Shown here piece after piece: positions 1-12,362 of a stretch of DNA of 64,000 bases. The stretch covers positions 248,001 through 312,000 of the forward strand of contig RMBW01000008.1 of the NCBI GenBank assembly GCA_004009845.1, given 5' to 3'. A model generated the notes under the pieces. It was not told where the DNA came from and ran no database searches. It saw only the letters and a list, made by a program, of their open reading frames with translations. This DNA is from Davidsoniella eucalypti (lineage: Eukaryota > Ascomycota > Sordariomycetes > Microascales > Ceratocystidaceae). Within the stretch, counting starts at the first letter, position 1. Every line of letters begins with the position of its first letter. A program made the translations under genes and the position numbers.

Positions 1-1394
1 TATCAATAATCTGTGATTGGTTGCAGGATCGCCTCCATACAAGTTGAAGCTCGAGATATTCAAAGTGGCAAACTCCATCTTCTATAAGACTTGGCTTGAC
101 AACATTTAGTTTGGATATCTCCAATATTATATCATTTATAGAAGGTCACGCTGTCTTGTCCCCAAACACGGATGAACACATTCTTTTTTCTATAATGACT
201 TATCCTAGGCGATATCATTATTATCCCTTTGAAGCATGTTAGCCGATATGCCGACGATATGCGATCAAGTCTACTAATACATCATATTATTTCATCAACG
301 TCGAAGATTAGATGGCGTTTAACTAAGTCTACAAGTTTCAATCTTACTACCAGAAGTATCGTCAAAATTGGGTAAGTCTTGTTATGTTTATCGAAGATAT
401 GAACTCACTCAAAGGAGACATCAATACTATCAGAATTACAGGGGAGTAAGACCTGTATGGTGGTTCGGTGCTTTTGGACGCCCATCTCGTATTGCTATCT
501 ATCCCTATCCAACTAGTTACATAAAGCTCTAGTATTACCCAATGTATCAAAAGGAGGCATGCAACATTTTGGTGGTTAGCTGCATAATACATGTCCAGGT
601 TCGGTCTAGTAAAACCGCGTTTATTTCTAATCCTAGAATCAAGTAGAACTACCCATTCGACTAAATGTATCTCTATCTTATACATCCTTTATAAAGCCAT
701 CTTGAAGCTCAGTTCGGAGGTTTTGTAGTATAATGTGCTGTATCCTATTTACAACGATATTACACAGCAGGGATAGATTTCTCTCTAGTGGAGATTGGTA
801 GAAGCTCATAATGTATTTCGAATAGATTTCACCAAACCAATAGAAAATTTGTTTATTTCTCTAAAGTCTGGGGAAATCGGTATGTATCGTTATAGTATAG
901 CCGACGGACATCTCAAGGACAAGAGCCGAAATGGGGCACCAATACATTAGCCGAAGATAAGGCACATTGCCATTGCTATCTCTACTCTACCATCGACAAG
1001 CCAGCTTTTGACAGAACAGGAAAGACAAAGTCGTTGATGGATCTCTTGTAATGTACGGAATATTAATGCAATAGTGGATAACGATCGATGAGAAGTTACA
1101 TTGATCGAATTGTAGCCCCAACCCATATTTACATAAAGTCACCACTATGCTGTTAAATCACAACTGAATGAGTCAGCAAGGCGTAGGGTCCCTTTTTTTT
1201 TCTTTCTTTTTCTATAGGCAAAGCTAACGCCGGACCCGGCACGTGTAGAAGCGAGGTGGGATTTATAGAGTTTACGGCTTCACTGACGTCAAAGCTGCTC
1301 TCAGAGCATATGGATTGATTTTTTTTCTGCAATCGTTTTTCTTCCCTCTTATCCCGCCTTCTTCTTTGCTACCGATACATACAGAATAGTCGGC
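1..1394. other. gene-free left edge and uS12m upstream region
   Basis: No convincing coding region is seen. The only sizeable open frame (362-685, minus) has no recognisable family and is AT-rich. The last 200 bases form the promoter and 5' leader of the mitochondrial ribosomal protein gene, with pyrimidine-rich stretches around 1190-1215 and 1318-1365. Confidence 0.5.
1284..1291. promoter_or_regulatory. CRE/ATF-like palindrome TGACGTCA
   Basis: A perfect TGACGTCA palindrome lies about 104 bases upstream of the uS12m start codon. This is the consensus for CREB/ATF-type bZIP factors, which in fungi include Atf1/Aca1 relatives. Position and perfection suggest a functional site, but one octamer can occur by chance and no binding evidence is available. 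Confidence 0.35.
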
Positions 1395-2208
1395 ATGTTC
1401 CTCCGCCGCCTGGCCTTTGTAGCGCCGGCATGGCGCCCAATAGTCACTATGTCGGCCACCCCAGCCACTGCCATTGCCTCGATGACCATGGCCAAAGCCG
1501 CCAAGTCGATCACTCGACCGTCGCCTGGCTTTCAGAACATTGCCGCGAAGGCTTTCTCGACTACTCCAGTCCGGCCAGCAACCATCATGCAGGTTCTGCG
1601 TGTACGTCCCTAATCTCTACGACTCCTACGTTTTTTTTTTTTCATTTGTCTGAACAATATCGAACACGTTGATCTTTATATACACATACTAGATAACTCT
1701 GGTCATGTCAGAACATATTCGCAGGGTTCGAAAGTAACGGTGGACTTGTATGCTAATATCTTCATGGTATAGGGTTGCCGTAAGGGAAAGCGCGCTCGTC
1801 ACGCTACATCCCCCGCTCTATCTAGCATCAACGCCCCGATGAAGAAGGGCGTCTGCCTCAAGGTTGGTATCGTGCGTCCCAAGAAGCCTAATTCGGGCGA
1901 GCGCAAGACAGCCCGTGTCCGTCTCTCAACTGGCAAGGTTATCACTGCTTATGTCCCCGGTGAGGGCCACAACATTCAGCAGCACAGTGTCGTCCTAGTG
2001 CGTGGTGGTAGAAGTCAGGACTGTCCCGGTGTGCGGTACCACCTAGTGCGTGGTGCCCTTGATTTGGTATGTCATCAAACTCTCTTCAAAATATGTAATG
2101 TAGTGCTATAGTAACTAACATGATATGTAATAGGGTGGTGTAAACAACCGCATGACTAGCCGGAGTAAGTACGGTGCCAAGAAGCCTAAGAAGGCTACCG
2201 TTGCATAG
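1395..2208 (+). CDS. mrps12: mitochondrial small-subunit ribosomal protein uS12m
   Basis: Protein of 191 aa from three exons: 1395-1601, 1773-2066 and 2134-2208; both introns are GT-AG and fall between codons. Residues 1 to about 65 are rich in Ala, Arg and Ser and look like a mitochondrial targeting sequence. From residue 68 the S12 core follows: [12 protein letters not shown], then [23 protein letters not shown] and the hallmark [15 protein letters not shown], ending in a Lys-rich tail with [13 protein letters not shown]12 sits at the decoding centre of the mitoribosome small subunit. The KPNSG loop corresponds to the universally conserved decoding loop, usually PNSA; the Gly is a small departure. 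The start is the first ATG of the exon that carries the targeting sequence. Length is somewhat above yeast Mrps12 because of a longer leader. Convergent with the mannosyltransferase gene downstream. Confidence 0.93.
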
Positions 2209-2817
2209 TTTTGTTCATGATCACCTGCAAGCAAATCCCCAACGATAGAGCGAGTCAAGATTGTAAGACGGCGCAACATGGAAAAAAGACCATTGTATCA
2301 TATTGTAACCTTCGATTTTTGTAATATACACACAAATGAATAAAAAGGAAATTCATGGTAGGACGATACTTGAGAAACAATTGCTGTTGTCTATTCATTA
2401 TATATTCTATGATACAGTTAAACTTCCCTAGTAGAGCTAGTCTGATCTCACATGCTCATGTTACTACGAGGCTACAATAGGGCATATGGGAGCATATGTC
2501 TACCCCAGATTGACATGACCTGAGGGTGAAATATTTCACACAATAATGAGAAAGCTATGTGCAGCTTGCGATGTTGCTGAACAATGAAAAACGCCATTTC
2601 CTTTAATAAAACCAAAGAGAAAAAAATATGGATGCCATTAGTGGCCATAGATGACGTCTCAAGACGAAGGCAAAGGCTGTTAGTCTTGGGATCAAACAGA
2701 AACAAGCTCCATGGAGCTACAGCAATGGCAACCCCTTCCGCATCGGGTTAAATTGATGGCCCGATTATGATAATATGGCAATATGTATAGAAGACGAAAT
2801 TTCGGTCGTAGGCTTGA
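2209..2817. other. convergent 3' regions of uS12m and the mannosyltransferase
   Basis: This stretch separates two genes that end towards each other. It holds AATAAA-like signals near 2338-2344 (for uS12m) and no convincing gene; the open frame at 2472-2705 on the minus strand has no family resemblance. Confidence 0.5.
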
Positions 2818-4380
2818 TTATGATTGATTCTCATATCCCTCTGGCTTCTCGAGGCCGTTGATGTCGAAGAAACGGGAAGTGCCTGTGTGAAATAGGTTAG
2901 CGTTTGTGACTGAGATTAGGTTAAGGGGATGTGATAACACATACAAGAGTAGCCCTTCCAGTCAAAGTTGTTCTTGGGGTCGCAGTGGCACCGTAGATCC
3001 AACCGCTTCTTCTCGCCAGTAGGGCAGTGAGTGAATGGAACGTGGTAGTAAGCAATATCGTTGAAGAAGTGAATCTCCTCCTTCTTAAGCATCGTACCGG
3101 CGGCAATGGAGTGCACGGGGGCATCACCCCAACGCTCGTAGAAGAAACCGCCATCCTGGTCCAGAGACTCGAAGAAATCGATGTACTGCTTGGAGCGTAG
3201 CCATTCCAGGTTACCGATTTCGAAGTTGGACCACTATATTGTATGTTAGTATGACTTGAAATGTGATTTTTGTTTGGTACGGTCGACTTACGAAGTGGCA
3301 ACGGTTGTAAGTATCACCACCATCATCACTGAGGAAGCCCATAGAGTTGCCCTCAGCAATATGTTCAGGGTGGTTCTTCATGAACTTCTTGACGCTGTCC
3401 CAGAGAGTAGGAATCGTCTCCACGTATTCGTACAGAGACAGAGTGAAACTGTACTTCTTCTTGCCCTCGGCCATGACGCGGAAGGGATCATAATGAATGT
3501 CGCAGTATAGTTCGATGGAGGGCTCGACACGCCAGTAGTACTCGTAGTTGAGCATTAGTTCCTGACGGAAGAAGAAGCCAGACTCGAAACGGCACATGTG
3601 ACGGTAGCTGACAGAGTCACCGTAGATGATCTTACGCTCAGCCATATCCTCACGGACCTTCTTGGCCTTCTCCTGGTCAATCCAGTCAGGGAAAGACCAA
3701 TGCTCCTTGGGAATCTCACCGTAGTGAGTCTTGCCGGAAACGAGAGAAGAAGTAACCTTCTTGAAGGTAGCATCGAAGGGCTTGTCGTTCAGGAAAACCC
3801 AATCGTAGTTGTAGCGGCGGTTGAAGCGGTCCTCGACATGGCGGATAGATTTAGCGATATCCCAGACATCTTGGTTACGGGCAAGAGTGACAAAGGTGGC
3901 GTTCATGCGGGGGCCCGAGGCGGCACCGCCCATGATGTCGTCCCAGCCGAGCTCGCCGGGGTTCATGGGCATGGGGAAGTCGGCTGGGTTATAAGGAGCG
4001 CCAACGGCAGGGCGCTTACCGTCGTTCTTCGGGTCGGCGGCCGGCTGGCTAACAGCGCCAGTGCCAGCACCAGGTCTGTTGAGAACGACGCCATTGTAGT
4101 TGGAATTGGAGACGAAGAAGAAGAGAATGAGTACCTATATGTCCAGACGATTGAACTGGTTAGCAAACGGAAGACGGCATGGGCTGATTCAGATAGACTG
4201 CTAAAAGGCCAGCTAGCCGGCCATCAGAAGCGAAGTCAGGCACAGCGTCTCGCATCGTGTGCGGGAGATCACAAAGACGCCGCGGCAAAGAACAAAGGGT
4301 AGGCACGACAAAGGCAAGTCACATACAAATACTGCAATCAGCAGATAACGCGCATAGCGCGCACCGCCGGTAGCCATCAT
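2818..4380 (-). CDS. KRE2/MNT1-family alpha-1,2-mannosyltransferase (GT15)
   Basis: Type II Golgi membrane enzyme of 416 aa that transfers mannose from GDP-mannose to O- and N-linked glycans. Four exons on the minus strand: 4380-4327, 4134-3292, 3233-2945 and 2882-2818; the introns carry GTATGT or GTAAGT donors. The first exon and start of the second give a short basic cytosolic tail and a signal anchor (residues 10-26). A stem follows, then the catalytic domain with [63 protein letters not shown] and the C-terminal DWKGYSC block. These are diagnostic of glycolipid 2-alpha-mannosyltransferases. Length matches the family (about 390-440 aa). Two adjacent ATGs open the frame (4380 and 4377); an upstream in-frame ATG at 4431 would add 17 residues to the cytosolic tail and cannot be excluded. 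Family assignment is firm; which KRE2/KTR paralogue it is cannot be told from sequence reading alone. Confidence 0.93.
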
Positions 4381-7300
4381 AACAAGGTGCAAATCGATGG
4401 CAATCAAGAAACGGTCGTCTTTCGTGGACAAGCGACGCGGGCAACGAGTCGTGATAATCAGGTGGTGTTCTTTACGTCTAGCAGGTCGAACAGGAGACCA
4501 AAGCAGACAGTCGAGAAGAAGGGGACTAGATATAGAATATAAAAAAAGAGAGGATCAAGATCCAAGGTCAGGAGCAGAAGGGGAGACAAAACGGCAGGCG
4601 AAGATGTAAGACGGAAGGCATGGGACGCTCTTTAAACATATAAACACAGCATGTCTATCCTCTTGAGATCTGTGTACTTTAGCGCAGCTCCGCTTGCCTG
4701 GGCTCAAAAGACCCAGTAAGAAAAAATTGTATCATATGCAAATAGATAGCCAGCAGGGGGTGCCGGCTCCTACAGGGCCTCTTTGGCGGCGTTTCAATCA
4801 GGCTGGGCCAGACGCTCGGAGACAGCGCCCAAAGCTTCTAGTGCCCACACGACGGTGTATTTTCTGCGTTTTCAAGCCCCAGGGAGAGCTTCCCAAGGAC
4901 GGCTAGAGGAATTCAATAGCGCATACCCTACCAACGCCAGTAACGCCGTCTCATAGCCATTAGAATGCAGCTTGCTCCTACGCTGTCAGGGCTTCCACCC
5001 ACTGAAGGATACAGCGCTAACAGCCAGTGGTGGTTATAGTGGCCTTGATAGCGAATACACTTGAAACAAAAACAAACACCACTCTTTTCGAGACAAAACC
5101 CAAGCTCCTTGCGTAGCTCAACAGGTGTCTTCAACACGGTCTCAAAGTCACAGATATCAGTCCTAATCCATCGCCAAGAATACAAGTAAGACGGGAAAAT
5201 TTTTATGGCCTAGCCTAGGATATTTTGGGCTGTGTACCGATACATAGTCACCTATTACGCGATGTACCGCAGACATGCTACTACTACATAGGTAAAATAT
5301 CAGCAGGTTTTTCATGTACGGCCATAACCAGCTACACCAAAGTCTCCATCAATCTTGGCTTTCTGTTCGCATGGCATTTGTGTTGTCTGGCAGCAGCATG
5401 TTGCAACGTGTCTCTCCTATATTGCCCATTGAACATACCAAACAATAGTCATCTATTTCTTCATTATAACAAACATATAATATGGCACTCTTCGATCGTG
5501 TTCTCTTTTGGTGGCCTCTAGCCACTGCGCCCCATTCTAAGCCTAGCTCCCGTCCAACAGTATCTACTGCCAGTCAAATCAGGCAACGCTAATGCTATAA
5601 AAACGGCATTCTCCCTAGCCACCACTATGATTATTACCATACAAATGCATTGAATGGCTTCTCGCCAAGAAACTACTTCAGTGTATCGATGTCGGCAAGA
5701 GCGTTGTATGTACCAATACTTTGGTCAACCCCTGGTGTCCCGTGCGCTCCCCAGTTTCTTACCTGGGCCGAGAATATCAGTAGAAGGTGAGTGGAAGCTG
5801 GTGGGTGTCCTATTTAGGCCATGGGCCCAGGGGTTGTCAATTATATAGGTACACATCAGAATAATACGAGATTCTGGACCATCTTTTTTTTTTCCTCAAC
5901 GCGGCATAGTAGTAGTTGCAACGGCATTCCTATTGTTCGTCCACCGCCAAAGCAGACTTCCACTAGGAGAAGAGGGCGCCTAATCCCCGCCTGATTAGCC
6001 CATGGAAACACGAACAGACCAGGTAACCAAGCAATAATCGAAGCGAGTAGATACTCGTACTCCGTACCTGAACACGAGAAAGCATATCATCCAGTCTGGA
6101 ACACACATCGCTTGGCTTGGCTGGTTGTTTCTCTATGAAAGAAGTCCATGTCTGTCTACAATACTAAAGGACAGCTCGAGAAATGGACCCATATCAGACA
6201 ATTCAAGACAATCACTCTGCTGAAGATTCCAATGTCTTACTTTTGTCTTCATCGCTCGCTATGCTTATTTATGCCTGGAGCTCATATGCAGGACTTTCTT
6301 ACTGCAGAGTCGCTGCAGATCTTGAACCCATTACACACAAAGCAATAATTGTATGTAGTGCGTACAGATATACCATACATTCTATATACACATGTATCTG
6401 CTACAATGTGTATTCAGCCTGCAAGGGCGAAGTCATCACGATAACTAAGCTTGCGAGACACGAGTTCCATAACACCGTGGCCAAGACCAAAATATGCAGG
6501 TGGAACTTTTTTGCTACATGACACTTTTTCAGATGAAATGATACGTCAGCCAGTATACCAACATACTATCTGTCAACTGCATCAGTAGCTTGCCGGCATC
6601 GCAACCGCACTCCGCGTCATCGTCTGCGTTGGTCATGTTATTATATGTGATCATATCTAGTTCGTAGACTACTTACTAGGATCAGGGTGTCAATTGAGCA
6701 CATCAGTAAAAAAAAAATTTAATTCATTTATCTTATGGAGCTGTAGAGCTATGAAGATAAGCACATCAGTATAGTTGTAAAACCCGCTCAGACCTCTGCT
6801 TGGTGTTAAAAACCATCGATTTACTTTGTTCTTGAAGGTGCAGTTTGTCTCCAAAGCTTTCACCGCTTTCAAGGGTAGAGAGAGCCTATAGAGAACGAAC
6901 CCGAGATTTACAACCATCGAAACGTTCTGCTACCAAGAAGAAAGTAGTTGTATATATATGTATGTAGCTTGTGGTTCAGAATTCGGAGAAACCTTCAATT
7001 TAATGCTACTATAAATGACGCGCCTTGAAAATTTATCCAAACAAAAAAAAATAACGAATAGGGCCAACAATCTACCCAGTAGAGCTCTTGAGACATAGCC
7101 CAGTCACGATATGCCGGTCTGCCGTCATATCTAGCCCATCAGACGTTTTGAGTACACTAAATGCTCAACATACATGTAGATTTGCGCATCAGACACACAT
7201 AACTACAAGTAACTGTGGGTTTCTATGCATCTACATACTAAGCGCTTTCGAAAAAATTATCAAAAGCCATAGACAAGATAATGCTTTCTCGTTAGAATAG

Positions 7301-8207
7301 GACACATGATTTTTAGGGCATTAATCCCGACGCAAGACGTATCGAGGGGGCCTAGATATTGCATTCCGAGCAATTGGAATGTCACTATAGTATGGTATAT
7401 TTGTTATTTACTATACTTCACCGTTATTTTCCGCACCAATGATTAATCTCACAATTGAACGTATTTTCGTAAGCCGTTATAGTCTAAGGGTTAATACCAC
7501 AATGGGGTTATACAGGTGCGATACCGACTTAACGTTGAGGTGGCAAGCCATTTCCGTGGCAATGAAAACGTGGATTTCGATGGGTCTAGGCAGTGGATAG
7601 CATAGAAAAGAACTCGTTCTATGTAAATTTCTAGTAAAGAATCCCGACTCTATGATATCATCATGTTGAAAGCAGCCGACTCGAGTCAAGTAATGAGGCG
7701 CTTGTGGCACCTACGCCTCAAAAACAAACCATCGTAATTGGTCCAATAATGAGTGCCCCTCTAGCAAGGATTAACTGTAATCGGCCAAATCTTCTGATCC
7801 ATCTTCTTTCCATCTCAACATCATCAAGGCTTCTTTCTCCTGCCATCGTGGCATTTTTATTTATCTCTTATAGTCTTGACTGGACTGCAAGACTAGCAAT
7901 TCATTTCTTAAATCGACCTGGTGCCGATTGAATCTAGCAATTGTAAATCCAGTAGAGAGGCGCGTTCGTTCCCTCTTTCTTGGCATAACTGGACTCTTGC
8001 TACACTCGATATCAAATTGACCGAGTCATATTGATCTAGTGGTATCTATTCGCTAGCATTGGTAAGTTTTATTCTCCATACCATAGCTACGCTCTAGTGC
8101 TACATCTATAGGCTACAAGAGCTTATACATACATGCAATATCAGTTGACATGACTCCTAACACATTATTAATAGTAACCTTCGACACATATCTCGACATT
8201 GGCCAAG
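4381..8207. other. 3.8-kb gene-free interval
   Basis: The interval contains the divergent upstream regions of the mannosyltransferase gene (left) and PAT1 (right). All open frames are short and without family resemblance, including the basic 70-residue frame at 4694-4906 and those at 5654-5848 and 6183-6521. A possible degenerate tRNA-like segment is noted separately near 7474-7550. Confidence 0.5.
7474..7550 (+). other. possible degenerate tRNA-like relic
   Basis: The stretch has a D-arm-like segment (TAGTCTAAGGGTTAATAC, as in Glu, Asp and His tRNAs) and a T-arm-like GGTGCGATACC. The ends can pair over five bases (CGTTA with TAACG). The space between the arms is too short for a normal anticodon arm and variable loop, so it is not a functional cytosolic tRNA. 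It may be a decayed tRNA copy or SINE head, or chance. Confidence 0.2.
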
Positions 8208-8519
8208 ATGGCCTTCTTCAGTGGCAATGGGCGCCACAACGCCTCGGGTCCTGGCTTTTCGCAAGCTTATGACCCGTTCGCCGGGCTTTCTGGCGATAAC
8301 GAGGGCGAGGCTATCGATTTCGAAGATACCTACGATGGTCTTGGCGACAAACTCGAGGAGACTGGCGACGACTTCAATGATGATACCTTTGGTGGAACCG
8401 GCGAATCGACTGGCCGTGACTTTGACTTCTTCGGTCAAACTGCTCGCGTAGCCGACGCTATGGAGGAAGAGCATATGCGATTCAACCGCCAAACTGGAAA
8501 GGTTGCTCCACAGCCTGCC

Positions 8520-8554
<35 letters not shown>

Positions 8555-10637
8555 ACAGCAACAACAACAGCAGCAAAACTACTACCCGAACGAACCTAAC
8601 TACTACCAATCTGCCAAGCCTGTCCGTACTGGCTACGAGAAATATACCGAGCCCGACCCGTCTGATCTCCACGTCGATCTGAGCCTCTGGGGAATTGCTC
8701 CTGCGAAGCCTTCTCCCGTCTTAGCTCCCGCTTCTATACCGGTTTCTACTGGCCGTAAGATGATGAGCCTTGAAGAGGTCGAAGCTAGCATGCGTGCCGG
8801 CTCTATGCCTACCCAACAGCAGCAGCCTATGATGCAAGATATCCCTCAGCAGCACCAGGATTCTGTACCTATACCTGGCTTGCCGGAACAGGACTTCCTA
8901 TATGCCAAGGTTAGAAGTGTGGACCCTCAGCTCCAACAGCCGCAACAGCAGCAGCAAGCCCTACCCATCTTCCATGAGGGTCAACAGATCCTGTCTCACT
9001 TGATGCATGCTCCGATCCAGCAACAGCAACAGATCCAGATTTTCCGGCAGGCTCAGATAATGGGCATCAAGCCCGAGCAGCTTAACATGAACCAACTGCA
9101 CCAGATGCAACTGCTCCAGACCTTGAATGGACACCCAGGCGTTGGAGCAAACATGCAGAACAACGCAAACCTTACCGACGAAGAGAAGGCTATGTTCCTT
9201 GACCAGGAAACAAAGCGGGCCAAGCGTAACCATAAGCTGTGGCTCCTGTCGAAGGATAACGGTCTGATGACACCCCAGGATAAGAACTTCATCACTCGTA
9301 TTCAGCTTCAACAGCTTGTTACTGCTACTGGCATCTCGCTGGAGCCCAATGACGAGGCTGCTGTCAACGACGATTTCTACTACCAAGTTCACGCCTCAAT
9401 CAATGGTGGTCATCGTATGAACCCTAACCAGCCCTTGAACAACTTTGCGCAAACATACCTCAACCAGACCGGCAACCGCCATGGCCGCCGTGGAGGGCGC
9501 TCTGGCGAGAACCATGTTCAGCGTATGGAGCAACAAGTCCAGCGCGCTGTCGAAGCTGCCAAGAACAAGCCGAAGCAGCCCCAGCTCGTAGTTGCTGGCA
9601 GTCTAGGCAAGATCTCGTTTAGCAACGCGAAGACCCCGAAACCTCTCCTCAACATCCGCAAGCTCGAGAGCAACGACAAGAAAGCTACCAGCTCATCGAC
9701 ACTGGATCGCAAGGCTGTATTACGCAACATCGAGAAGGTGTACGAGACTCTGATGAAGATCGAAGATCACAGCCGCTATATGCCGCGTCCGCCTATGCCT
9801 GGCTCTGACCTTGACGATGTCGAGTTCCAGGCCAAGCACGCCGAGTGGGCCGAGAAGGCTCAGCTGTACAACGATACTCTTTGGCAGGCTCTGAAGGTTC
9901 ACGAGCCCATTGGAGCTACTGCTGTTCACCCCTTCATTGCCTTCCTATCTTTCAACAAGGGCAAGAAGGCAATTCCTCGTGTGTTCAACTTCGCCTCCAT
10001 CGAACAGCGCACTATCATCTTGACTATGATTATTTACCATCTTGACAAGCTTGATGTCGTTGCTGGCGCCCAGGTTGACACTGGCGAGATCACACTCAAC
10101 GCTGCTCTTCGTGAGACCGTCGAGTTATTCTCCACGACTGTCATGCCATCTCTGTTCCGCTTCCTCAACGAATCTGATCTCGGCATTGTCGAGGGTCTAC
10201 TGGATCTGATTATTTCGCCCAACCTAAACCTGAACCTAGACCTGATTATGCGTACTCGCATCGGTACTTCTATGCTGACTCTGCTGCTGAGTCGTGCAGA
10301 GCTGCTTAAGCAGGCTGGCAGTGGCAACCCCGCTCTTTGGGCTAAGTGGGAGCGTACTTTTGGCACCTTTTTCGACAAGCTTGCGCCTTCTCTGCCCTAT
10401 ATCTTTCCCAACAGCGTTGTTTCTGGCGAGGATATCTACGTGTGGCAGCTTCTAGCAGCTATGGGTGTCAGCGCATCCCCGGAACAGCAGCAACGACTAG
10501 TCTTGTCCGTAAAGGATCGTGTCTTGAGTACTGTTTCTCACGCAAAGACGCTCCCACACCCCATGTCGCTCCAGCGCCTATCCAACGTCAATCTATTCAT
10601 GCAATCGATTGGTCTAGACGTAGAGCTTTTGGGTTAA
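8208..10637 (+). CDS. pat1: PAT1, mRNA decapping activator (deadenylation-dependent)
   Basis: Single-exon gene of 809 aa. Pat1 bridges deadenylated mRNA, the Lsm1-7 ring, Dhh1 and Dcp2 in P-bodies. The N terminus carries the conserved short region DPFAGLSG followed by IDFEDTYDGLGDKL. A polyQ tract follows (residues 104-123), with further Gln-rich stretches up to about residue 300. The middle has MSLEEVEASMRAG and the basic RHGRRGGRSGE segment; the C-terminal half is the helical PAT1 domain (about 480-809) that binds Lsm1-7. The start is ATG at 8208: an in-frame TTG nine bases upstream is not a likely start, and ATG 8208 has a good context (AAGATGG). Length is typical of Pezizomycotina. The Gln-rich stretches are encoded by mixed CAG/CAA and may vary in length between strains. 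Confidence 0.93.
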
Positions 10638-11550
10638 CCTAGCAGGACGTGGGGCTTTTCTCCAAATTAAAGCCTGCTAATCAAATAGGTTGCATGCTTA
10701 CATGACACTGTGTTGGCAATAAATGCATATTCGCGCTTGATGATACCTCATTTTTTGTGCTTTTCTATCTGGCTTATCTTTTTTTTCTTTTCTTTCTTGT
10801 TCTAGACAACCCAAAAATAATCGAGGGAGGTATGGGATCCAGATTCTGGACTCGCCAATGAGGCTAGCGCTATTTTCAGCTGTAAGACCCTCCAGGAATC
10901 AAGGCCTTTCTTTACTAAAGCCCTGTCTTGGCTCGAAAAAACAACATTTCCTTCTTTTCTTGCTTGTATTTTCCAGTTTTTTCTTCTTTTTTTTTTCCTT
11001 CGCGGCAGTGAAACCCACAATTCCGTTCTGAAAATATAATTCGATGCATTTCTTCACGCTAAAAAAACAAACCAATGCAAGCTTATCATTGGCACATCCT
11101 GTATATCCGGCGGCGGGTAGTATCAGTGGTTATATTAGTCAATTCCTCCCAGTCAATGACAGCTATATTAGTTGGACGGACGCTTATAGTAGATCATAAG
11201 GAGAAAAAATATAGGGCTTTCGATCCTTTTTACAATACAAAGCCTAACTACCATATCTTCCTATCCAGACTGGTACTACATGTGTATCTACATGTATGTT
11301 TGTATGTACGTTATATAAGCACCCTTCACAAAAGGTTACATGGTTACATGGTTACATGGTGGGCTGCAATGCATCGATACTGCAACACTGTATATTGTAT
11401 AGAGCCTACTATAGCTTGTGATCGTCATATTCCGCAAGCAGAAGCGAGCGTTTGCCTGGTATGGTGTGTTAGAAATGCATATCTGTAACTATACTGACTT
11501 GGTTATATCTCATCGATAATGTAATTGTATCTGGGAGGAATATCAAAACG

Positions 11551-11655
11551 ACATGTTATTCTTATTGAACGAGGCCAGTTGTGTTATTGGAGCCAGATAA
11601 AAACCGTGTATTAGATAGACACTACCCAGTGCTTCGGTCAGATTAGGCATACGGC
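11551..11655 (+). repeat. dispersed direct repeat, copy 1 (left of paralogue A)
   Basis: About 100 bases that recur in diverged form, same orientation, at 15209-15318. Shared blocks in order are ATGTTRTT, GAGGCMAGTTG, GATAAAAA, TTAGATAGACAC (11611-11622 here), CCCAGTG and GATTAGG. The colinear order of several blocks makes chance unlikely. No terminal inverted repeats or target duplications were recognised. It could be a fragment of a decayed transposable element or a remnant of segmental duplication. Confidence 0.6.
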
Positions 11656-12157
11656 CACAAAGTTCAGTCTCGAAGCTTGTCATAACAGGTCACATCAGAC
11701 CAAAGAAGGTTGTGGCATGCTGTCCATAGATGGGATACGTGGGATGTGATACTGGGAGAGGGAAGGGCCTTTGCGATGTCCTATGATTCCCAAGAGAAGA
11801 CGCTTTGGGCGATGGAGCTTACACATACAGTAGCAACACAAGAGTTTTCCTTTCTCGACATACCATGACCAAAAACATAAGAACGGAAAGGATGAGGTTG
11901 GAAAGGATGGAGAGGAAGAGAAGGAGGGGATGGGCTGGGGCGGGAACCACAAATGGGGATCATCGATTAGAGATTAAGATAGCCTGCCGGCTTTGACGAC
12001 CGCTTCGATATTGTATCGCTACAATGTGAAGCAAGTTGAGAATCACACATACAGATACATTTCAGGAGACCTAGGCTTGGCTAGAGATGTAAGTTGCCTG
12101 GCTACTATGGCGTGAAAACATTGTATATCGAAATTTCATAATAATGAATGCTTGGTT

Positions 12158-12203
12158 GTATATACATACATACATATATATATAACTATATATATATATA
12201 TAC
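12158..12203. repeat. TA/CA microsatellite
   Basis: Alternating TATACATACATACATATA units pass into a long TA run, about 160 bases upstream of paralogue A. Simple repeat, probably length-variable. Confidence 0.8.
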
Positions 12204-12362
12204 ATTAAAGGAGATGCCGTTGATTTTATATTTCACCGTTCCTCCCACGTATTTTCGTGCCTACCTATTTTCTATCCAAACCGCGCTTGAACCACTGTCT
12301 TCGGTATCAATTTTTGTTTCTACTCTTCGTTATCTGTGGTACGAACTATCGAAGCTGTCACC

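Larger units (their letters stand above)
10638..12362. other. gene-free interval between PAT1 and membrane paralogue A
   Basis: AT-rich DNA with poly-pyrimidine runs (10770-10800, 10975-10998), three tandem copies of GGTTACAT (11334-11357), a TA/CA microsatellite (about 12158-12203) and copy 1 of a dispersed repeat (11551-11655). The largest open frame, 11075-11488, shows no family resemblance and is judged fortuitous. Confidence 0.5.

Noticed and set aside
3598..4302. 234-codon plus-strand open frame opposite the mannosyltransferase
   Set aside because: Exactly antisense to the conserved KRE2/MNT1 exon 2; no family resemblance; a shadow of codon bias.
4694..4906. 70-codon frame with basic and Cys-containing product
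   Set aside because: No family, no intron logic, and not conserved to anything recognised; treated as fortuitous.
8199..8207. Upstream extension of PAT1 to 8199
   Set aside because: The codon there is TTG; ATG 8208 is the first proper start.
8157..8672. 171-codon minus frame with a long Leu run
   Set aside because: Antisense of the PAT1 polyQ tract; CTG/TTG runs are the complement of CAG/CAA.
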